A DNA stretch of 64,000 bases from Haliscomenobacter sp040403615 (GCF_040403615.1 NZ_JBBAKG010000030.1:1-64000); one strand, 5' to 3'; counted from the stretch's first letter, positions 25,096 to 35,030 are shown. The notes: generated from the sequence alone by a model not told the origin. Numbers and translations are program-made.

Positions 25096-26670
25096 ATGCG
25101 TAATCTATTTTTGATCGCCTTTTTGCTCTTGGGAAGTGAAATTTTTGCCCAAAAAATGAGCCTCGCAATTGGCCCCGAAATGAAAGCGGACAAGGACGTA
25201 AGCTTTTGGGGACACCTGCACCACGATGCCTCCGGGCATTATGTTTTGCAAACAGAATCTGATGGCAGTAACTTTTTATCGCGAGATAAACACGCACCCG
25301 TCCTGCAAAAATTCGATCAAAAATTTAAATTGTTGTCTTCCAAACCTCTTATTGCCAAACTCGATGATGCCTCTTTCGGGAATTGTTTTTACACAAAAAA
25401 CAAGTTCTTGTTGTGTTCCAATCAATACAATTCCAGAGAAAAAACGCTCAGTTTTCACGCCACCACCATCTCGATGAAAGGGGAGGCCAGCAAACCAATA
25501 CAGTTGGCTCAAATTCAGTGGAACCATAAAGACGACGAACCAAAAAAAGTAGATTGGTCAATGTCGGAAGACACTACCAAACTGCTGGTGGCCAGCTATG
25601 CAGACAATGATGACAATGATTTGAAAACTCAGGTCAGCTTCATCGTGCACGATCACAACCTGCAAAAACTTTGGGGCAAAGGCTACACCCTCCCCTACTC
25701 ACAGGAGCAGTTTTCGTTTGAAAACTGGACGCTGGCCAATGATGGCAAGGTCTATTTGTTGGCCAAGATTTATGATGAATTCAACAACAAGGAGTCCAAG
25801 AAAGAAAACGGCAAGCGCAAACCGGCTTATAAATTGGTGATTTTCCGCTTTGATCCCGAAAGTGCACAGCCCTACCAAATCCGCATGAACCTGAGAGATA
25901 AATACGTCACGGATGTGACTTTCCAACTCAGCCCGGAAGGAGATTTGAGTTGTGCAGGGTTTTACTCCAATGACCAAAAAGGCGTGATTCAAGGGGTGTT
26001 TTTTTCCCGCATTAGTGCCCAAACCGGCCAGGCACTCACGGTCAACCTCAAAGCATTCACTGCTACCGACCTGGCCTTATTTGATACCGATACCGATAAA
26101 AGTGGTGATGAGGGACTCAGCAAGGAGTTTAGATTCGACCGCATCGTGCTTCGCGACGACGGTGGCGCAGTGGTTACTGCGGAACAGGCTTATTCAATTA
26201 CCACCACTTATCGGAATGGAGTTTATTGGGTATCGCGCACAACTTACTACAACAATGAAATCTGCGTTACGAGCATCAGTCCGACCGGAGAAATTGATTG
26301 GGTACGCACCATTCCCAAAAAACAGGTGATGGCTGAAACCGATATTTTCAGCGGTTACACGATGATGGTCTCTGGCAGCAACTTGTACTTTCTGTACAAT
26401 GATGATGAAGACAACCTGAAAAATCCACTGACTGCCCGAGCAAAACGCATTAGCTCCTTCAATGATGCCGTAGCAACCGTTGTAACGATCAGCTCCGATG
26501 GAAAAATGTCCCGCAATCTCGCCTTTGAAATCAAAGAAGATACCAACAAAGGGCTGATTGTAGCCCGACATTGCAAGCAAACAGACCCCAACGAAATGTT
26601 TTTTCTCACTACCCGCTACCAATTGTTCAGCAGGCCTCGATTTTTGATGGGGTCATTGAAGGTTGATTGA
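25096..26670 (+). CDS. Secreted protein of unknown function, propeller-like
   Basis: This 524-aa protein has a clear signal peptide (MRNLFLIAFLLLGSEIFAQ). I do not recognise the family. The body shows repeated short beta-strand patterns with polar turns (for example LQKFDQKFKLLSSKPL, YNSREKTLSFHATTIS, VVTAEQAYSIT). This is like WD40-type or Kelch-like propellers reported from Bacteroidota, but no metal or catalytic motif stands out. It is monocistronic, and the divergent YceI gene begins 191 bp upstream. Exact export destination is unknown, and no T9SS tail is seen. Confidence 0.65.
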   Translation: MRNLFLIAFLLLGSEIFAQKMSLAIGPEMKADKDVSFWGHLHHDASGHYVLQTESDGSNFLSRDKHAPVLQKFDQKFKLLSSKPLIAKLDDASFGNCFYTKNKFLLCSNQYNSREKTLSFHATTISMKGEASKPIQLAQIQWNHKDDEPKKVDWSMSEDTTKLLVASYADNDDNDLKTQVSFIVHDHNLQKLWGKGYTLPYSQEQFSFENWTLANDGKVYLLAKIYDEFNNKESKKENGKRKPAYKLVIFRFDPESAQPYQIRMNLRDKYVTDVTFQLSPEGDLSCAGFYSNDQKGVIQGVFFSRISAQTGQALTVNLKAFTATDLALFDTDTDKSGDEGLSKEFRFDRIVLRDDGGAVVTAEQAYSITTTYRNGVYWVSRTTYYNNEICVTSISPTGEIDWVRTIPKKQVMAETDIFSGYTMMVSGSNLYFLYNDDEDNLKNPLTARAKRISSFNDAVATVVTISSDGKMSRNLAFEIKEDTNKGLIVARHCKQTDPNEMFFLTTRYQLFSRPRFLMGSLKVD

Positions 26671-26974
26671 GAAAGCGCTGGCCGTCGTTTTGTCTTTATT
26701 CCACCCAAAACCGCAGCCCCATGCAGCGCAAATGGTAGTGCCGTTGTTGTTGCAGGAGTTGCTGATGTGTTTTTAAAATAGAGCGCTTAGGGAAGTGATT
26801 TAGATAACTGTCGCGTTTCAATATTCAGGTTGCTTGTTCAAAAAGCTTACTGTTTTTCAAACACGACAGTCATTTAAATCTTGTTCCATAATCAGTACAA
26901 AAAAATCCCGCAGCGCCAACCAGCACTGCGGGAATACCTACCTACCTATATCGTTCCAAGAATAAATCCAAGAC
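26671..26974. other. Convergent intergenic region
   Basis: No gene is supported here. It holds a short run of TACC repeats near 26936-26947 and the terminator of the large minus-strand gene. The rest shows no recognisable structure. Confidence 0.55.
26898..26933 (-). terminator. Rho-independent terminator of the DUF11 protein gene
   Basis: On the minus strand, TTCCCGCAG and CTGCGGGAT pair around a loop of about 11 nt and are followed by seven T. It lies 42 bp after the stop of the 1294-aa gene. Confidence 0.88.
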
Positions 26975-29900
26975 CTATTTCACTACGCTCAACCTTTGCG
27001 TTTGCACCACTCCTTCGCTCAGCAAGCGAATCAAGTACATACCCGCTGGCAGATTGCTGGTGTTTATATTGAGCTTGTGGAAGCCTTCGCTTTGTTGCCC
27101 CTGGTTCAGGTTTTGAATCCATTTTCCTTGCAGGTCGTATAAGTCAATGACCAGGTTGCGGGTTTTGCCGAGGGCATAAGTCAGGGTTGCTTGTTCTTTG
27201 GCCGGGTTGGGGAACACACTCATTTGGGTGAAATCCGCTCCGTTGTTCTTTACATCCACCGCCGATGTACTGATGTCGCCACTGATGTAGTTGGCAAACT
27301 TGCGGGTGCTGAGTATGTTGCCTTCGGCATCAAAGTAGGTGATCATCAGGGTTGGAACCGTTTTGCTGCCGCTGTTGTCAGCAATCACCAGCGACAAGCC
27401 TTTTTCGATGGCGGTGCCACAATAATCCAAATCTTCCAGCGAAGGGAACGTTGCGTATACATAATCTGTGCCCATCGACGTGCGCACGGCACAGGTTTGG
27501 TCATCGCGGAGTGCTTCGCCTTCAATCTTACCCGCAGTCACTGCAAAAATGTAGGGTGCAGAAGACAAGCGGGTGGTAGCTCCCGGGTCGGTCAGATCCA
27601 GGCTAACTGCCATTGCAGAAATTTCGCCAATGAATTTGGAATTCGGATCGGCTTGCAGGCGTACAGCATACAGTTTGGCAGGAATCTGGTAGCTCAAGGT
27701 CGCCACATCGTGGTTGATGATGCTGCCTTTCCACTTGAGGGTATCGCGGCAGAAAGTGCCATCGCAGTAGTTGATTTGCAATACAATGCCGCTGCTGTAA
27801 GTCACACTGGCGCTCACCCAGAAAGCAATGCTGTTGATGGCTGGAGTTGAAGGGGTGATTACGCTGGTGCTGGTCATGGATTGAGCAGGGCCGTTGTCTA
27901 CACTGTAGCTGCCTGCGCTAAGGCCAGCCGCTGCAGTAATGTTTACCGAACAAATTGGCTTGTTGGAGGGGTTGATGTAGTTGAAAATGCCGGTTTTTTT
28001 GAAATGTGAGCTTTTGAAGTTCAAAGTCCATTGGCCACAGCAATCACTTGGCACGGGTGGTTTGCCACAGCCATCCAGCTTGATCTCTTTGAAGCACTGC
28101 TCGCCATTGCTGAAGGTAATGCTGAACATCGCCACGATGCTGCCCGTGGTATTGTTGGGCGAAGTAGCGAAACAGATATCGAGGGTAGGAGCGCATCCGT
28201 TGGGGATGAAGTTGTAGGTACTTTGTCCCTGGTATGCACCCAGGCTGGCGGCGCAATTCCAGCCAGCGCTGCTCATGGTGCCCCCTTGTACGGTGACCTG
28301 AATTTGTTTCACATCGCAGGGCGTAACTAGCCGCAAGCAGCACTTACCATCGATGGGCTTCAGGGTCGTTTTTTCGCAGCATCCGCTGGATACAACGGTA
28401 GCACATACCGTATTGGAAGCAGCTGGCGTCAGTGGGGTATAGGTCAGGTTGCCGTTGATGATGTACTTGCCCGAGCCCCGTGAAGCAAAATCGTTGCAGG
28501 CTTGCTGGGTCGTTTGGGCATTTGCAGAAGTAGTAACCTTGAAGTTGGCACGCAAAGTACCGCCGCTGATCAAGCCATATGCAGCGCCATACGCGATGCC
28601 CACGTTGTTGCCACTGCCGGTATAAGGCCAGGCGTCGCTGGTTGTACCGATGCTCAACCCCATTGAGTTCAGGATGCTCAGGTTGTTGCCTGCCATGGTT
28701 CCGGCAGTTCCGGTCACGGACGGGGTCGCTACTGCGGCATAAGCGTATCCACTTGGGTTGCTCACCCCAAACTGTGCCCCTCTGGGACTTGTGCGGCTCA
28801 TTACTTTCCAATCGTTGGCGCCATCATTCATGGGCAGCAGGTCAACCTTGCGCACATCGTAAAGGGGGCCAGTACCGGTGTTTTTGATGTTGAGGCGGTA
28901 CCAAAGGCTGCCACCAGCGCTGGTCGTGGTACTTGATGCCCAGGTGGCGTTGTCTTTGCTGACTTCTTTGGTCAATTCCGTACCGTGGGTAACGTTGATC
29001 AGGGTATTGACCGTGTTGGCTGTTTCAGGGGCAGGCAAGTTGCCACCATTGCCCGTAAAGGTATTGGGCACAATCCCACTGGCTGCATCAGGAGCAACTT
29101 TGACATCGAATTCGATGAAGTAAAACGTGACACCCTGCGTGCCGTAAGCACCGCAATTGGCATAGTAAAAATTCTGGCATTCGGCGGGGATATTCAGGTT
29201 GTTCCACGTAAGGGTATTGCCGCTTACTGAAGCAGTGGCAATTGGCCAGGGTGTCGCTCCTACCCCACCGCAAGCAGGGTTGTAATTGAGGCTGGAATAG
29301 GCAATTTGGTTGCCCATGTAAATCAAACTGGGGTTTAGTACATCACTGAGGTTGAAGTTGCTGGCATTTTGGGAACCGATGTTTTGTATGCGCAAACGGT
29401 AGCGGAATACATTGCCAGGCTGATAAGCTACCTGTGGGCTGCAAATGTCTTTGTACAAACACAAGTCTGGCGCGGGGGTAGAAGTCACGAAGCTAGCGCA
29501 ACTCTGCTGCGCAGGAATTTGCGAAGAAGTCAGATTGGCACAGTTGGTAATGGTTGTATTGGGCAGTACACTGGCATTGATCGTAAAAGCGATTTGAATC
29601 TGCAAGCAAGCAGCGGCGGCCAATCCGGTTTGGCTAAAGCTCAATGAAGCGACCGGACTGATGACAGGCGCAGTCCAGTTGATGTTGCCCGTTTGACTAG
29701 TTGCAATGATGGGTGTATTGGTATTCACTAAAACAGCACTGGCGGTAACCGGAGCAGAGGCAGAAAAAGAGATCGAATTGACCGTAACGCCTGCCGGAAT
29801 CACATCCTGAATAGAAAAAGTAAGCGGTGTATTGCCGTTGTTGCAAGTGGTAATGTAGTACACGCCCTGGCAGCCAGGCATCTTGTTGTTGAGGTACAAG

Positions 29901-30859
29901 CCTTTGCTGAAGGTGCCGGAACTGATCGGAGCAGCAACTTGTACGCAAGTTGTGTTGCTGTTGGCGCTAAAAGCCTGGTTGCAAGCGTTGGTACCAGAAA
30001 GTGTAGCCGTATTCGGGATTTGCGTACCTACCGGGAAGGAACCTGCCGGATAGTTTACGGTCACCTGACAGCTTAGCCATACCCAGGGAGAAGCCGCATT
30101 AAGGTTGCCTACGTTCCAGGTCAGGGTGTTGCCGCTTTGGGTGATCCCGCAAGTACTCGACACTAGGGTTGCGCCCGCTGGCAAAACATCGGTTACTACC
30201 GCGCTATTGAGGTTGATTTGGCCGTCGTCGTTGCCCTGGTAAGGGTTGGTTTTGTACACCATCAGGTTGTAAGTCACATTGCCTCCAGCAGCCATGATGT
30301 ATTGGCAGCCGTTGTTTTGAGGATTCCAGGAAAGTCCGGTTACGCCCTTGCTGATTGCAAAAGGGTTATTGGCAGTTGCCGTAGTGGTAATAAAATCGGT
30401 ACAAAGTTTGGGTTGATTTTTGGCTTCAAGGCAAATGGAATTGCGTGCGGCCGTACCGGGGCAAGTTGTTCCAGCCGGAAAGTGCACATTGATTTGAAAA
30501 GTTCCACTGCAACCAGAGCTTACCGAAGCAAGGCTGTAGCTTACCAAATTTCCGACGGTGCTCACCGTTGGCGTGCCACAACCTGTGCCTGGCACTACTC
30601 CGTCGATGATCAACGTAGCAGGAACCTGATCGGTGATGACAACATTGGTGGCGCCAGCAGGAATGGTATAAAAAATGGTGTAGGTGAAAACGACTCCCGA
30701 GGGAACGCTGGAGTTGCTGACCTGTTTTTTTACTGCAAACCCATTGGCAGTAACGGTATTGGTCAAGGTAGCTTGAGTTTGTGCAGGCAATAAGCCAGGC
30801 AGACTCAGGAAAAGCAGGCTAAAAATTGCCCACATCAAGTGGTTTTGGATCTTTTTCAT
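26975..30859 (-). CDS. Large DUF11-repeat surface protein with T9SS type A tail
   Basis: This 1294-aa protein has a signal peptide (MKKIQNHLMWAIFSLLFLS, cleavage near LLPAQ). The body contains several DUF11-like modules (for example VVTDVLPAGATLVSS, DVIPAGVTVNSI, LSDVLNPSLIYMGN), each about 100-150 residues. Cysteine-rich segments follow around 830-990. The last 75 residues are a T9SS type A sorting domain (SVFPNPAKEQATL, DLYDLQGKWIQ, LPAGMYLIRLL). It should cross the outer membrane through the T9SS and be attached or released. The function is probably adhesive or structural, by analogy only. The ATG at 30859 is chosen over the TTG two codons upstream. Confidence 0.9.
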   Translation of the reverse strand: MKKIQNHLMWAIFSLLFLSLPGLLPAQTQATLTNTVTANGFAVKKQVSNSSVPSGVVFTYTIFYTIPAGATNVVITDQVPATLIIDGVVPGTGCGTPTVSTVGNLVSYSLASVSSGCSGTFQINVHFPAGTTCPGTAARNSICLEAKNQPKLCTDFITTTATANNPFAISKGVTGLSWNPQNNGCQYIMAAGGNVTYNLMVYKTNPYQGNDDGQINLNSAVVTDVLPAGATLVSSTCGITQSGNTLTWNVGNLNAASPWVWLSCQVTVNYPAGSFPVGTQIPNTATLSGTNACNQAFSANSNTTCVQVAAPISSGTFSKGLYLNNKMPGCQGVYYITTCNNGNTPLTFSIQDVIPAGVTVNSISFSASAPVTASAVLVNTNTPIIATSQTGNINWTAPVISPVASLSFSQTGLAAAACLQIQIAFTINASVLPNTTITNCANLTSSQIPAQQSCASFVTSTPAPDLCLYKDICSPQVAYQPGNVFRYRLRIQNIGSQNASNFNLSDVLNPSLIYMGNQIAYSSLNYNPACGGVGATPWPIATASVSGNTLTWNNLNIPAECQNFYYANCGAYGTQGVTFYFIEFDVKVAPDAASGIVPNTFTGNGGNLPAPETANTVNTLINVTHGTELTKEVSKDNATWASSTTTSAGGSLWYRLNIKNTGTGPLYDVRKVDLLPMNDGANDWKVMSRTSPRGAQFGVSNPSGYAYAAVATPSVTGTAGTMAGNNLSILNSMGLSIGTTSDAWPYTGSGNNVGIAYGAAYGLISGGTLRANFKVTTSANAQTTQQACNDFASRGSGKYIINGNLTYTPLTPAASNTVCATVVSSGCCEKTTLKPIDGKCCLRLVTPCDVKQIQVTVQGGTMSSAGWNCAASLGAYQGQSTYNFIPNGCAPTLDICFATSPNNTTGSIVAMFSITFSNGEQCFKEIKLDGCGKPPVPSDCCGQWTLNFKSSHFKKTGIFNYINPSNKPICSVNITAAAGLSAGSYSVDNGPAQSMTSTSVITPSTPAINSIAFWVSASVTYSSGIVLQINYCDGTFCRDTLKWKGSIINHDVATLSYQIPAKLYAVRLQADPNSKFIGEISAMAVSLDLTDPGATTRLSSAPYIFAVTAGKIEGEALRDDQTCAVRTSMGTDYVYATFPSLEDLDYCGTAIEKGLSLVIADNSGSKTVPTLMITYFDAEGNILSTRKFANYISGDISTSAVDVKNNGADFTQMSVFPNPAKEQATLTYALGKTRNLVIDLYDLQGKWIQNLNQGQQSEGFHKLNINTSNLPAGMYLIRLLSEGVVQTQRLSVVK

Positions 30860-30981
30860 GTTCAACGGAATTAAATTGGATGAAATAAATGAGTAGGTTT
30901 AAGGGGGCTTCATCTACTCATCTCCAAAGCCGTTGAAATCTTACTGCCGTTTTTAAATTTTTTTGAAAAAAATAATCAAAA

Positions 30982-31102
30982 GGCGATAAAAAAATGAGTG
31001 TTTCATTTTGCCAAAGGATTAGATGAGAAAACGGTTCATTTCAAGTTTCTTATCTAATCCTTTGGCTACAAGAAAATGAAACACTTATTTTTGCCCCACT
31101 AC
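30982..31102. repeat. Palindromic repeat, full copy B
   Basis: This is the second full copy. The inner arms are 31010-31027 and 31049-31066, with 17 of 18 positions Watson-Crick paired and one G-T. The 21-nt loop (31028-31048) is identical to copy A at 17 of 21 positions. The outer arms differ from copy A at two A-to-G positions and one inserted T, each matched on the opposite arm. The right end CACTAC (31097-31102) overlaps the stop codon of the DUF2071 gene. Confidence 0.88.
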
Positions 31103-31821
31103 CCAGGGATAAAATGACCTTGTCCTACTTCAATCCCGGAGCCTTCGGCCAAAAAGACCGACAAAGGTTGTAGATCATTCAAAAATGCAAATTCCTGGCC
31201 GTAGGCTGCGCCAAAATCTAACTGACAAAGGAAATTTTGCACCGCATAGGTTTGCCAACGTGGATGCTCTACTGCGTACTCCATAGTGCGTTGGGCATCC
31301 CAGCGGGCATAGCCCCAATAATGCTCGGTGATGAACTCTGCTTCGCAACCAGCGGGCATGTCTTCAGCTTGCGGTAAAGTAGTAGCAGAAAAAGAATACT
31401 GCTGCCCCTTTTGTTTCCAAGAATACTCTACTTCCAAATTCTGCTCCGTTTCCGTCCAGCGGTATTGCATGGGCACAGTCTTGTATTGCTCGCGGTATAG
31501 GGTATTTGCCACGAAGGTGATTGCAGGTACAGGCACGAGTTCCCTGAGAAACACCACTCCTCTTTTCCAGCCCAATTCGGGGTCTTGGTATTTTACATAA
31601 AACCGCAGGTTGATCTCCGGAAAATTGCGGTGCCCCGGAAATCCAATACCTTTGACCTTGGTGTTCAAAAACCGGAAACCCACCAGACTGACGTAGCAGG
31701 TTTCATTCCACCAATCCAGCTCAACGCCAGCAGGCAGATAAGGCAACAATACTTCAGGATTGACTGCGTAATTGAGCATCAACAGCCTGCGCCATTCGGC
31801 GGTAAGGAATGGGTTTTGCAT
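31099..31821 (-). CDS. DUF2071 family protein (YqjF-like)
   Basis: This 240-aa protein of the DUF2071 family is related in fold to acetoacetate decarboxylase but has no proven activity. The start MQNPFLTAEWRRLLMLNYAV is the conserved beginning; the longer frame upstream runs through a nested palindrome. Motifs: LPYLPAGVELDWWNETCYVSLVGF, PEINLRFYVKY, KRGVVFLREL and HYWGYARW. Its TAG stop lies inside the right end of palindromic repeat copy B. It follows proA on the same strand. Confidence 0.85.
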   Translation of the reverse strand: MQNPFLTAEWRRLLMLNYAVNPEVLLPYLPAGVELDWWNETCYVSLVGFRFLNTKVKGIGFPGHRNFPEINLRFYVKYQDPELGWKRGVVFLRELVPVPAITFVANTLYREQYKTVPMQYRWTETEQNLEVEYSWKQKGQQYSFSATTLPQAEDMPAGCEAEFITEHYWGYARWDAQRTMEYAVEHPRWQTYAVQNFLCQLDFGAAYGQEFAFLNDLQPLSVFLAEGSGIEVGQGHFIPG

Positions 31822-31854
31822 TTTTTTGTCTTGAAGATGTACAAAAGGTAAACG

Positions 31855-31912
31855 TTTAGCACCCCACCTTCGGTGGAGTGTTTTTTCAGCGCCGCCGAAG
31901 GCGAGTGCTAAA
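31855..31912. repeat. Nested 58-bp palindrome
   Basis: TTTAGCAC (31855-31862) and GTGCTAAA (31905-31912) enclose two further small hairpins, CCACCTTCGGTGG and CGCCGCCGAAGGCG, separated by a T run. It lies between proA and the DUF2071 gene. It is unrelated to the 120-bp palindromes but shares the CTTCGG core with the array after guaB. Confidence 0.7.
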
Positions 31913-31939
31913 TAATACAAAAAATGGTGGTACTACAGT

Positions 31940-33187
31940 CTAACTCCGTATCTGGCCATTTCCCTTAACCACCCATTTGTAGCTGGTCAATTCGGGCAAG
32001 GCCATTGGCCCACGAGCATGCAATTTTTGGGTACTGATGCCAATTTCGGCGCCCATACCAAACTGGGAGCCATCCGTAAATGCCGTTGAAGCATTGGAAT
32101 ACACCACTGCGGCATCCACATTGCACAAGAATATCTCCTGGATTTCAGGGTCTTCGGCCACGATGGTTTCGCTGTGGCGGGAGGAATAACGGTCGATGTG
32201 GTCGAGTGCTTCCTGTAGGTTAGATACGGTTTTAACCGACATTTTCAGGGATAAAAACTCTGTACCAAAATGGGTGGCATCGGCCAGGGACAACAACTGA
32301 TCCGGGTATTTCCCTGTTAAATGCGCCAGTGCCCCTTCGTCAGCAAATAATTCTACTTGCTGTTCGGCTAATGGAGCAAGCAAGGCTGCTAGATCTGGTA
32401 ATCGCGATTCGTGAATGATCAAAGTATCCAGGGCATTGCACACGCTTACCCGACGGGTTTTGGCATTATTGACAATGGCACTGCCTTTGGCCAAATCTCC
32501 ACTTGCATCAAAATAAGTGTGAACGATCCCTGCTCCGGTTTCGATCACGGGTACAGTAGCATTTTTGCGCACAAAATCAATTAGGCCCTGACTGCCCCGT
32601 GGGATCACCAAATCAATGTAGGCGTTGGCGGTCAGGATGAGTAACAAGGCTTCTCGCTCACTGGGGGCCAGGTATACACTATTTTCCAGGCCATAATCGG
32701 CCAAAATATTTTTGATCAAATCAACAATGGCCAAATTGGAAAAATGCGCATCGCGGCTGCCTTTGAGTACCGCAGCATTACCAGATTTAAGGCAAAGTGC
32801 AAATACGTCAAACGTGACATTGGGGCGCGACTCGTATACGATACCGATGACCCCCATCGGCACACTGGTTTTTTTGAGTTCCAGCCCGTTTGACAAGGTA
32901 CGCTCTTCCAAGACTCGGCCAAGGGGAGAAGGCAAATCGGTAACTTTACGGATATCCTGAGCAATGTCTTCCAAACGTTTGGGATTGAGCAGGAGGCGAT
33001 CGTACTTGGGATCAGTAGGATCCATGCGCTCTAAATCCAGTTGGTTTGCGGCTAGTAGTGCAGGTGTGTGAAGTATTGCCGCATCGGCCACGCGATTCAG
33101 GATCAAGTTGATGTCCTCATTGCTCAATTGGATGAGCTTGCGCGCTGCCTGACGGGTCGTACGAAGTTGCTCAAGGATGGTATTCAT
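31940..33187 (-). CDS. proA: Glutamate-5-semialdehyde dehydrogenase
   Basis: ProA (415 aa) reduces glutamyl phosphate to glutamate semialdehyde in proline synthesis, using NADPH. It is an aldehyde-dehydrogenase-fold enzyme with the diagnostic VPMGVIGIVYESRPNVT, KSGNAAVLKGS, IPRGSQGLIDFV and RRVSVCNALDTL, whose Cys is the catalytic thiol. The length is normal. The partner proB is not adjacent. It starts 31 bp after a small PH-like membrane-protein gene. Confidence 0.97.
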   Translation of the reverse strand: MNTILEQLRTTRQAARKLIQLSNEDINLILNRVADAAILHTPALLAANQLDLERMDPTDPKYDRLLLNPKRLEDIAQDIRKVTDLPSPLGRVLEERTLSNGLELKKTSVPMGVIGIVYESRPNVTFDVFALCLKSGNAAVLKGSRDAHFSNLAIVDLIKNILADYGLENSVYLAPSEREALLLILTANAYIDLVIPRGSQGLIDFVRKNATVPVIETGAGIVHTYFDASGDLAKGSAIVNNAKTRRVSVCNALDTLIIHESRLPDLAALLAPLAEQQVELFADEGALAHLTGKYPDQLLSLADATHFGTEFLSLKMSVKTVSNLQEALDHIDRYSSRHSETIVAEDPEIQEIFLCNVDAAVVYSNASTAFTDGSQFGMGAEIGISTQKLHARGPMALPELTSYKWVVKGNGQIRS

Positions 33188-33218
33188 GAATAGTCGATTT
33201 AAAGTGCAATTTTAAAGA

Positions 33219-33689
33219 CTAGTGCTTTAACTCAGAAGTTTCGCGCTTCAACAAACTATTTTTCAAGTCCGGATTTTCTTCAAAAAAAGCATAAAAACGA
33301 CTCGGACTCGGGATAAACGGCAGGTGCTGGCCGAAACTCCCTTTGCCTTTCAAGTGCAGGGTAGCCACCGAAAAAATCAGCAAAGAAGTGGCGGTAATGC
33401 TTTCAATTTCGCTAAACGGATAGTGAACGTTCCTGAAATAATTGGTCACGTAAATCCCCTTAGGCCCAACTTCAACGCGCTTAAGCCGCATTAAGGTAAA
33501 GGCCAGAAAGAGTGTTCCTGAAGCAAAGATGAACAACATGACACCCTTTATTGTCAAGGCTGGAGTATTGCCTACCCCGGCAAAATTGGTCAGCAGAATG
33601 GCAACGGTAGTCCCTCCCACCAAAACCAGCCAAAAAACGGGCAGTACAATTTTGTACACCAACGTGAGATTACTTGATATCCTTTCCAT
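33219..33689 (-). CDS. Two-TM protein with PH-like cytoplasmic tail
   Basis: This 156-aa protein has two membrane helices (about 12-34 and 47-66), followed by a soluble region with VEVGPKGIYVTNYFRNVHYPFSEIESI. That pattern is seen in bacterial PH-like domains. Function unknown. It begins 2 bp after tatC ends and precedes proA by 31 bp, so it is probably co-transcribed with tatC. Confidence 0.7.
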   Translation of the reverse strand: MERISSNLTLVYKIVLPVFWLVLVGGTTVAILLTNFAGVGNTPALTIKGVMLFIFASGTLFLAFTLMRLKRVEVGPKGIYVTNYFRNVHYPFSEIESITATSLLIFSVATLHLKGKGSFGQHLPFIPSPSRFYAFFEENPDLKNSLLKRETSELKH

Positions 33690-33691
33690 GC

Positions 33692-34555
33692 TTAAGATGG
33701 GGTTACTTCCGCTGAAGAATCATCATCGTCATCTTTGGGAGCCACCCGCTTGGCAATCATGATGCTCACTTCGTACAAGGTGTATAGAGGAATGGTTACC
33801 AGCATTTGAGACACCACGTCAGGTGGGGTAATGATCCCTGCTACCACCAAAATGACTACTATGGCCTGGCGGCGAAATGCACGCATGTCGGCGGCAGTTA
33901 TCAAACCGATTCGGGCTAAAAAATAGACGACCACGGGCAACTCAAACACAACCCCCAAGGGTAAGGTAAACATCACCATGTAATTGATGTAAGAGTTGAG
34001 CGTAGGAATATTGGTAACACCTGGAATGGTGTAGCCGATCAAAAAGTTGATGGCAAAAGGCGCCATCAGGAAATAGCCGAACACAACGCCGAGCAGAAAC
34101 AAAAAAGAACAAACAAAAACGGCTCCTGTAGCCGCTTTTTGCTCTTTGGGCAGCAAACCGGGGCTGACAAAGCGCCAAATTTCCCAAAGCACATATGGGG
34201 CTGCCATAATCAATCCCACCACAAAGGACACCCACATACTGGTGACGAATGGCTCGGCAAATCCGATGGTTTGCAAATTGACCTCATGCGCAGCAAAACA
34301 CATGGTATTGCCCAAACCCATGCTTTTGGAGAAAGAACAAAGCAAGGTATACGTAATGAAATCTTGTCGGGAAGGGCCAAAAATCAGCACCTTAAACATC
34401 CAGTCCTGGTATATGAAAAGCGTGATCCCAAAGACAGAAATGGCTGTCAGTGAGCGAAGAATGTGCCAACGCAATTCCTCCAGGTGGTCAAAGAAAGACA
34501 TTTCTCTGCCAGTCTTTTTCTCTTCTTGGTCTACATCAATTTGATCCAACGGCAT
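33692..34555 (-). CDS. tatC: Sec-independent translocase subunit TatC
   Basis: TatC (287 aa) recognises twin-arginine signal peptides in the inner membrane. It shows the N-terminal SFFDHLEELRWHI signature, six membrane segments, EPFVTSMWVSFVVGLIMAAP, and PLGVVFELPVVVYFLARIG. The start MPLDQIDVDQEEKK at 34555 is chosen; the upstream 22 codons look non-coding. An Asp-rich C-terminal tail (DDDDD) is present. tatA and tatB are not in the window. Confidence 0.96.
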   Translation of the reverse strand: MPLDQIDVDQEEKKTGREMSFFDHLEELRWHILRSLTAISVFGITLFIYQDWMFKVLIFGPSRQDFITYTLLCSFSKSMGLGNTMCFAAHEVNLQTIGFAEPFVTSMWVSFVVGLIMAAPYVLWEIWRFVSPGLLPKEQKAATGAVFVCSFLFLLGVVFGYFLMAPFAINFLIGYTIPGVTNIPTLNSYINYMVMFTLPLGVVFELPVVVYFLARIGLITAADMRAFRRQAIVVILVVAGIITPPDVVSQMLVTIPLYTLYEVSIMIAKRVAPKDDDDDSSAEVTPS

Positions 34556-34715
34556 GATGGCTCTTTTTTCGAAATTCCTTGCACTGTTTGTCCTTATATG
34601 CCAAACAGTTTTGTCGCTCAACTAGTTTAACGGGGACAAATGTATAAAATACTGTCATTTCCTGTGCATTCCGTTATATCTTCGCCCATAATTTACCGAC
34701 AAAAAAAGCAATACC

Positions 34716-35030
34716 ATGTTTGGACTTGAGAACATGTTTGGCGATATGGAGGCACAGCAAAAAGCCATGCGCGAAAAATTGGCCGAGTATATCGTTGAAA
34801 GTGAAGCCGGTGAGGGGGCCATCAAGATCAGCGCCAACGCCAACCGAGAATTGACCAACATCACCATCGATCCTGCGTTTTTAAAAAATGTGGAAGCAGA
34901 AGAGTTGGAAGACCTCCTGTTGGTGGCCATCAATCGCGCCCTGCAAAGTGCGCTTGAAAAAGAAGCGTCTGAGACTCAAGAGTTGCTCAAAGACATGTTG
35001 CCTCCTGGCTTGGATGGCTTGTTCAAATAA
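34716..35030 (+). CDS. YbaB/EbfC family nucleoid-associated protein
   Basis: This 104-aa small DNA-binding protein has an N-terminal helical arm (MFGDMEAQQKAMREKLAEYIVE), the conserved centre ITIDPAFLKNVEAEELEDLLLVAIN, and the C-terminal PPGLDGLF. The family coats DNA non-specifically and is often next to recR or dnaX, but not here. It is divergent from tatC. Confidence 0.9.
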   Translation: MFGLENMFGDMEAQQKAMREKLAEYIVESEAGEGAIKISANANRELTNITIDPAFLKNVEAEELEDLLLVAINRALQSALEKEASETQELLKDMLPPGLDGLFK

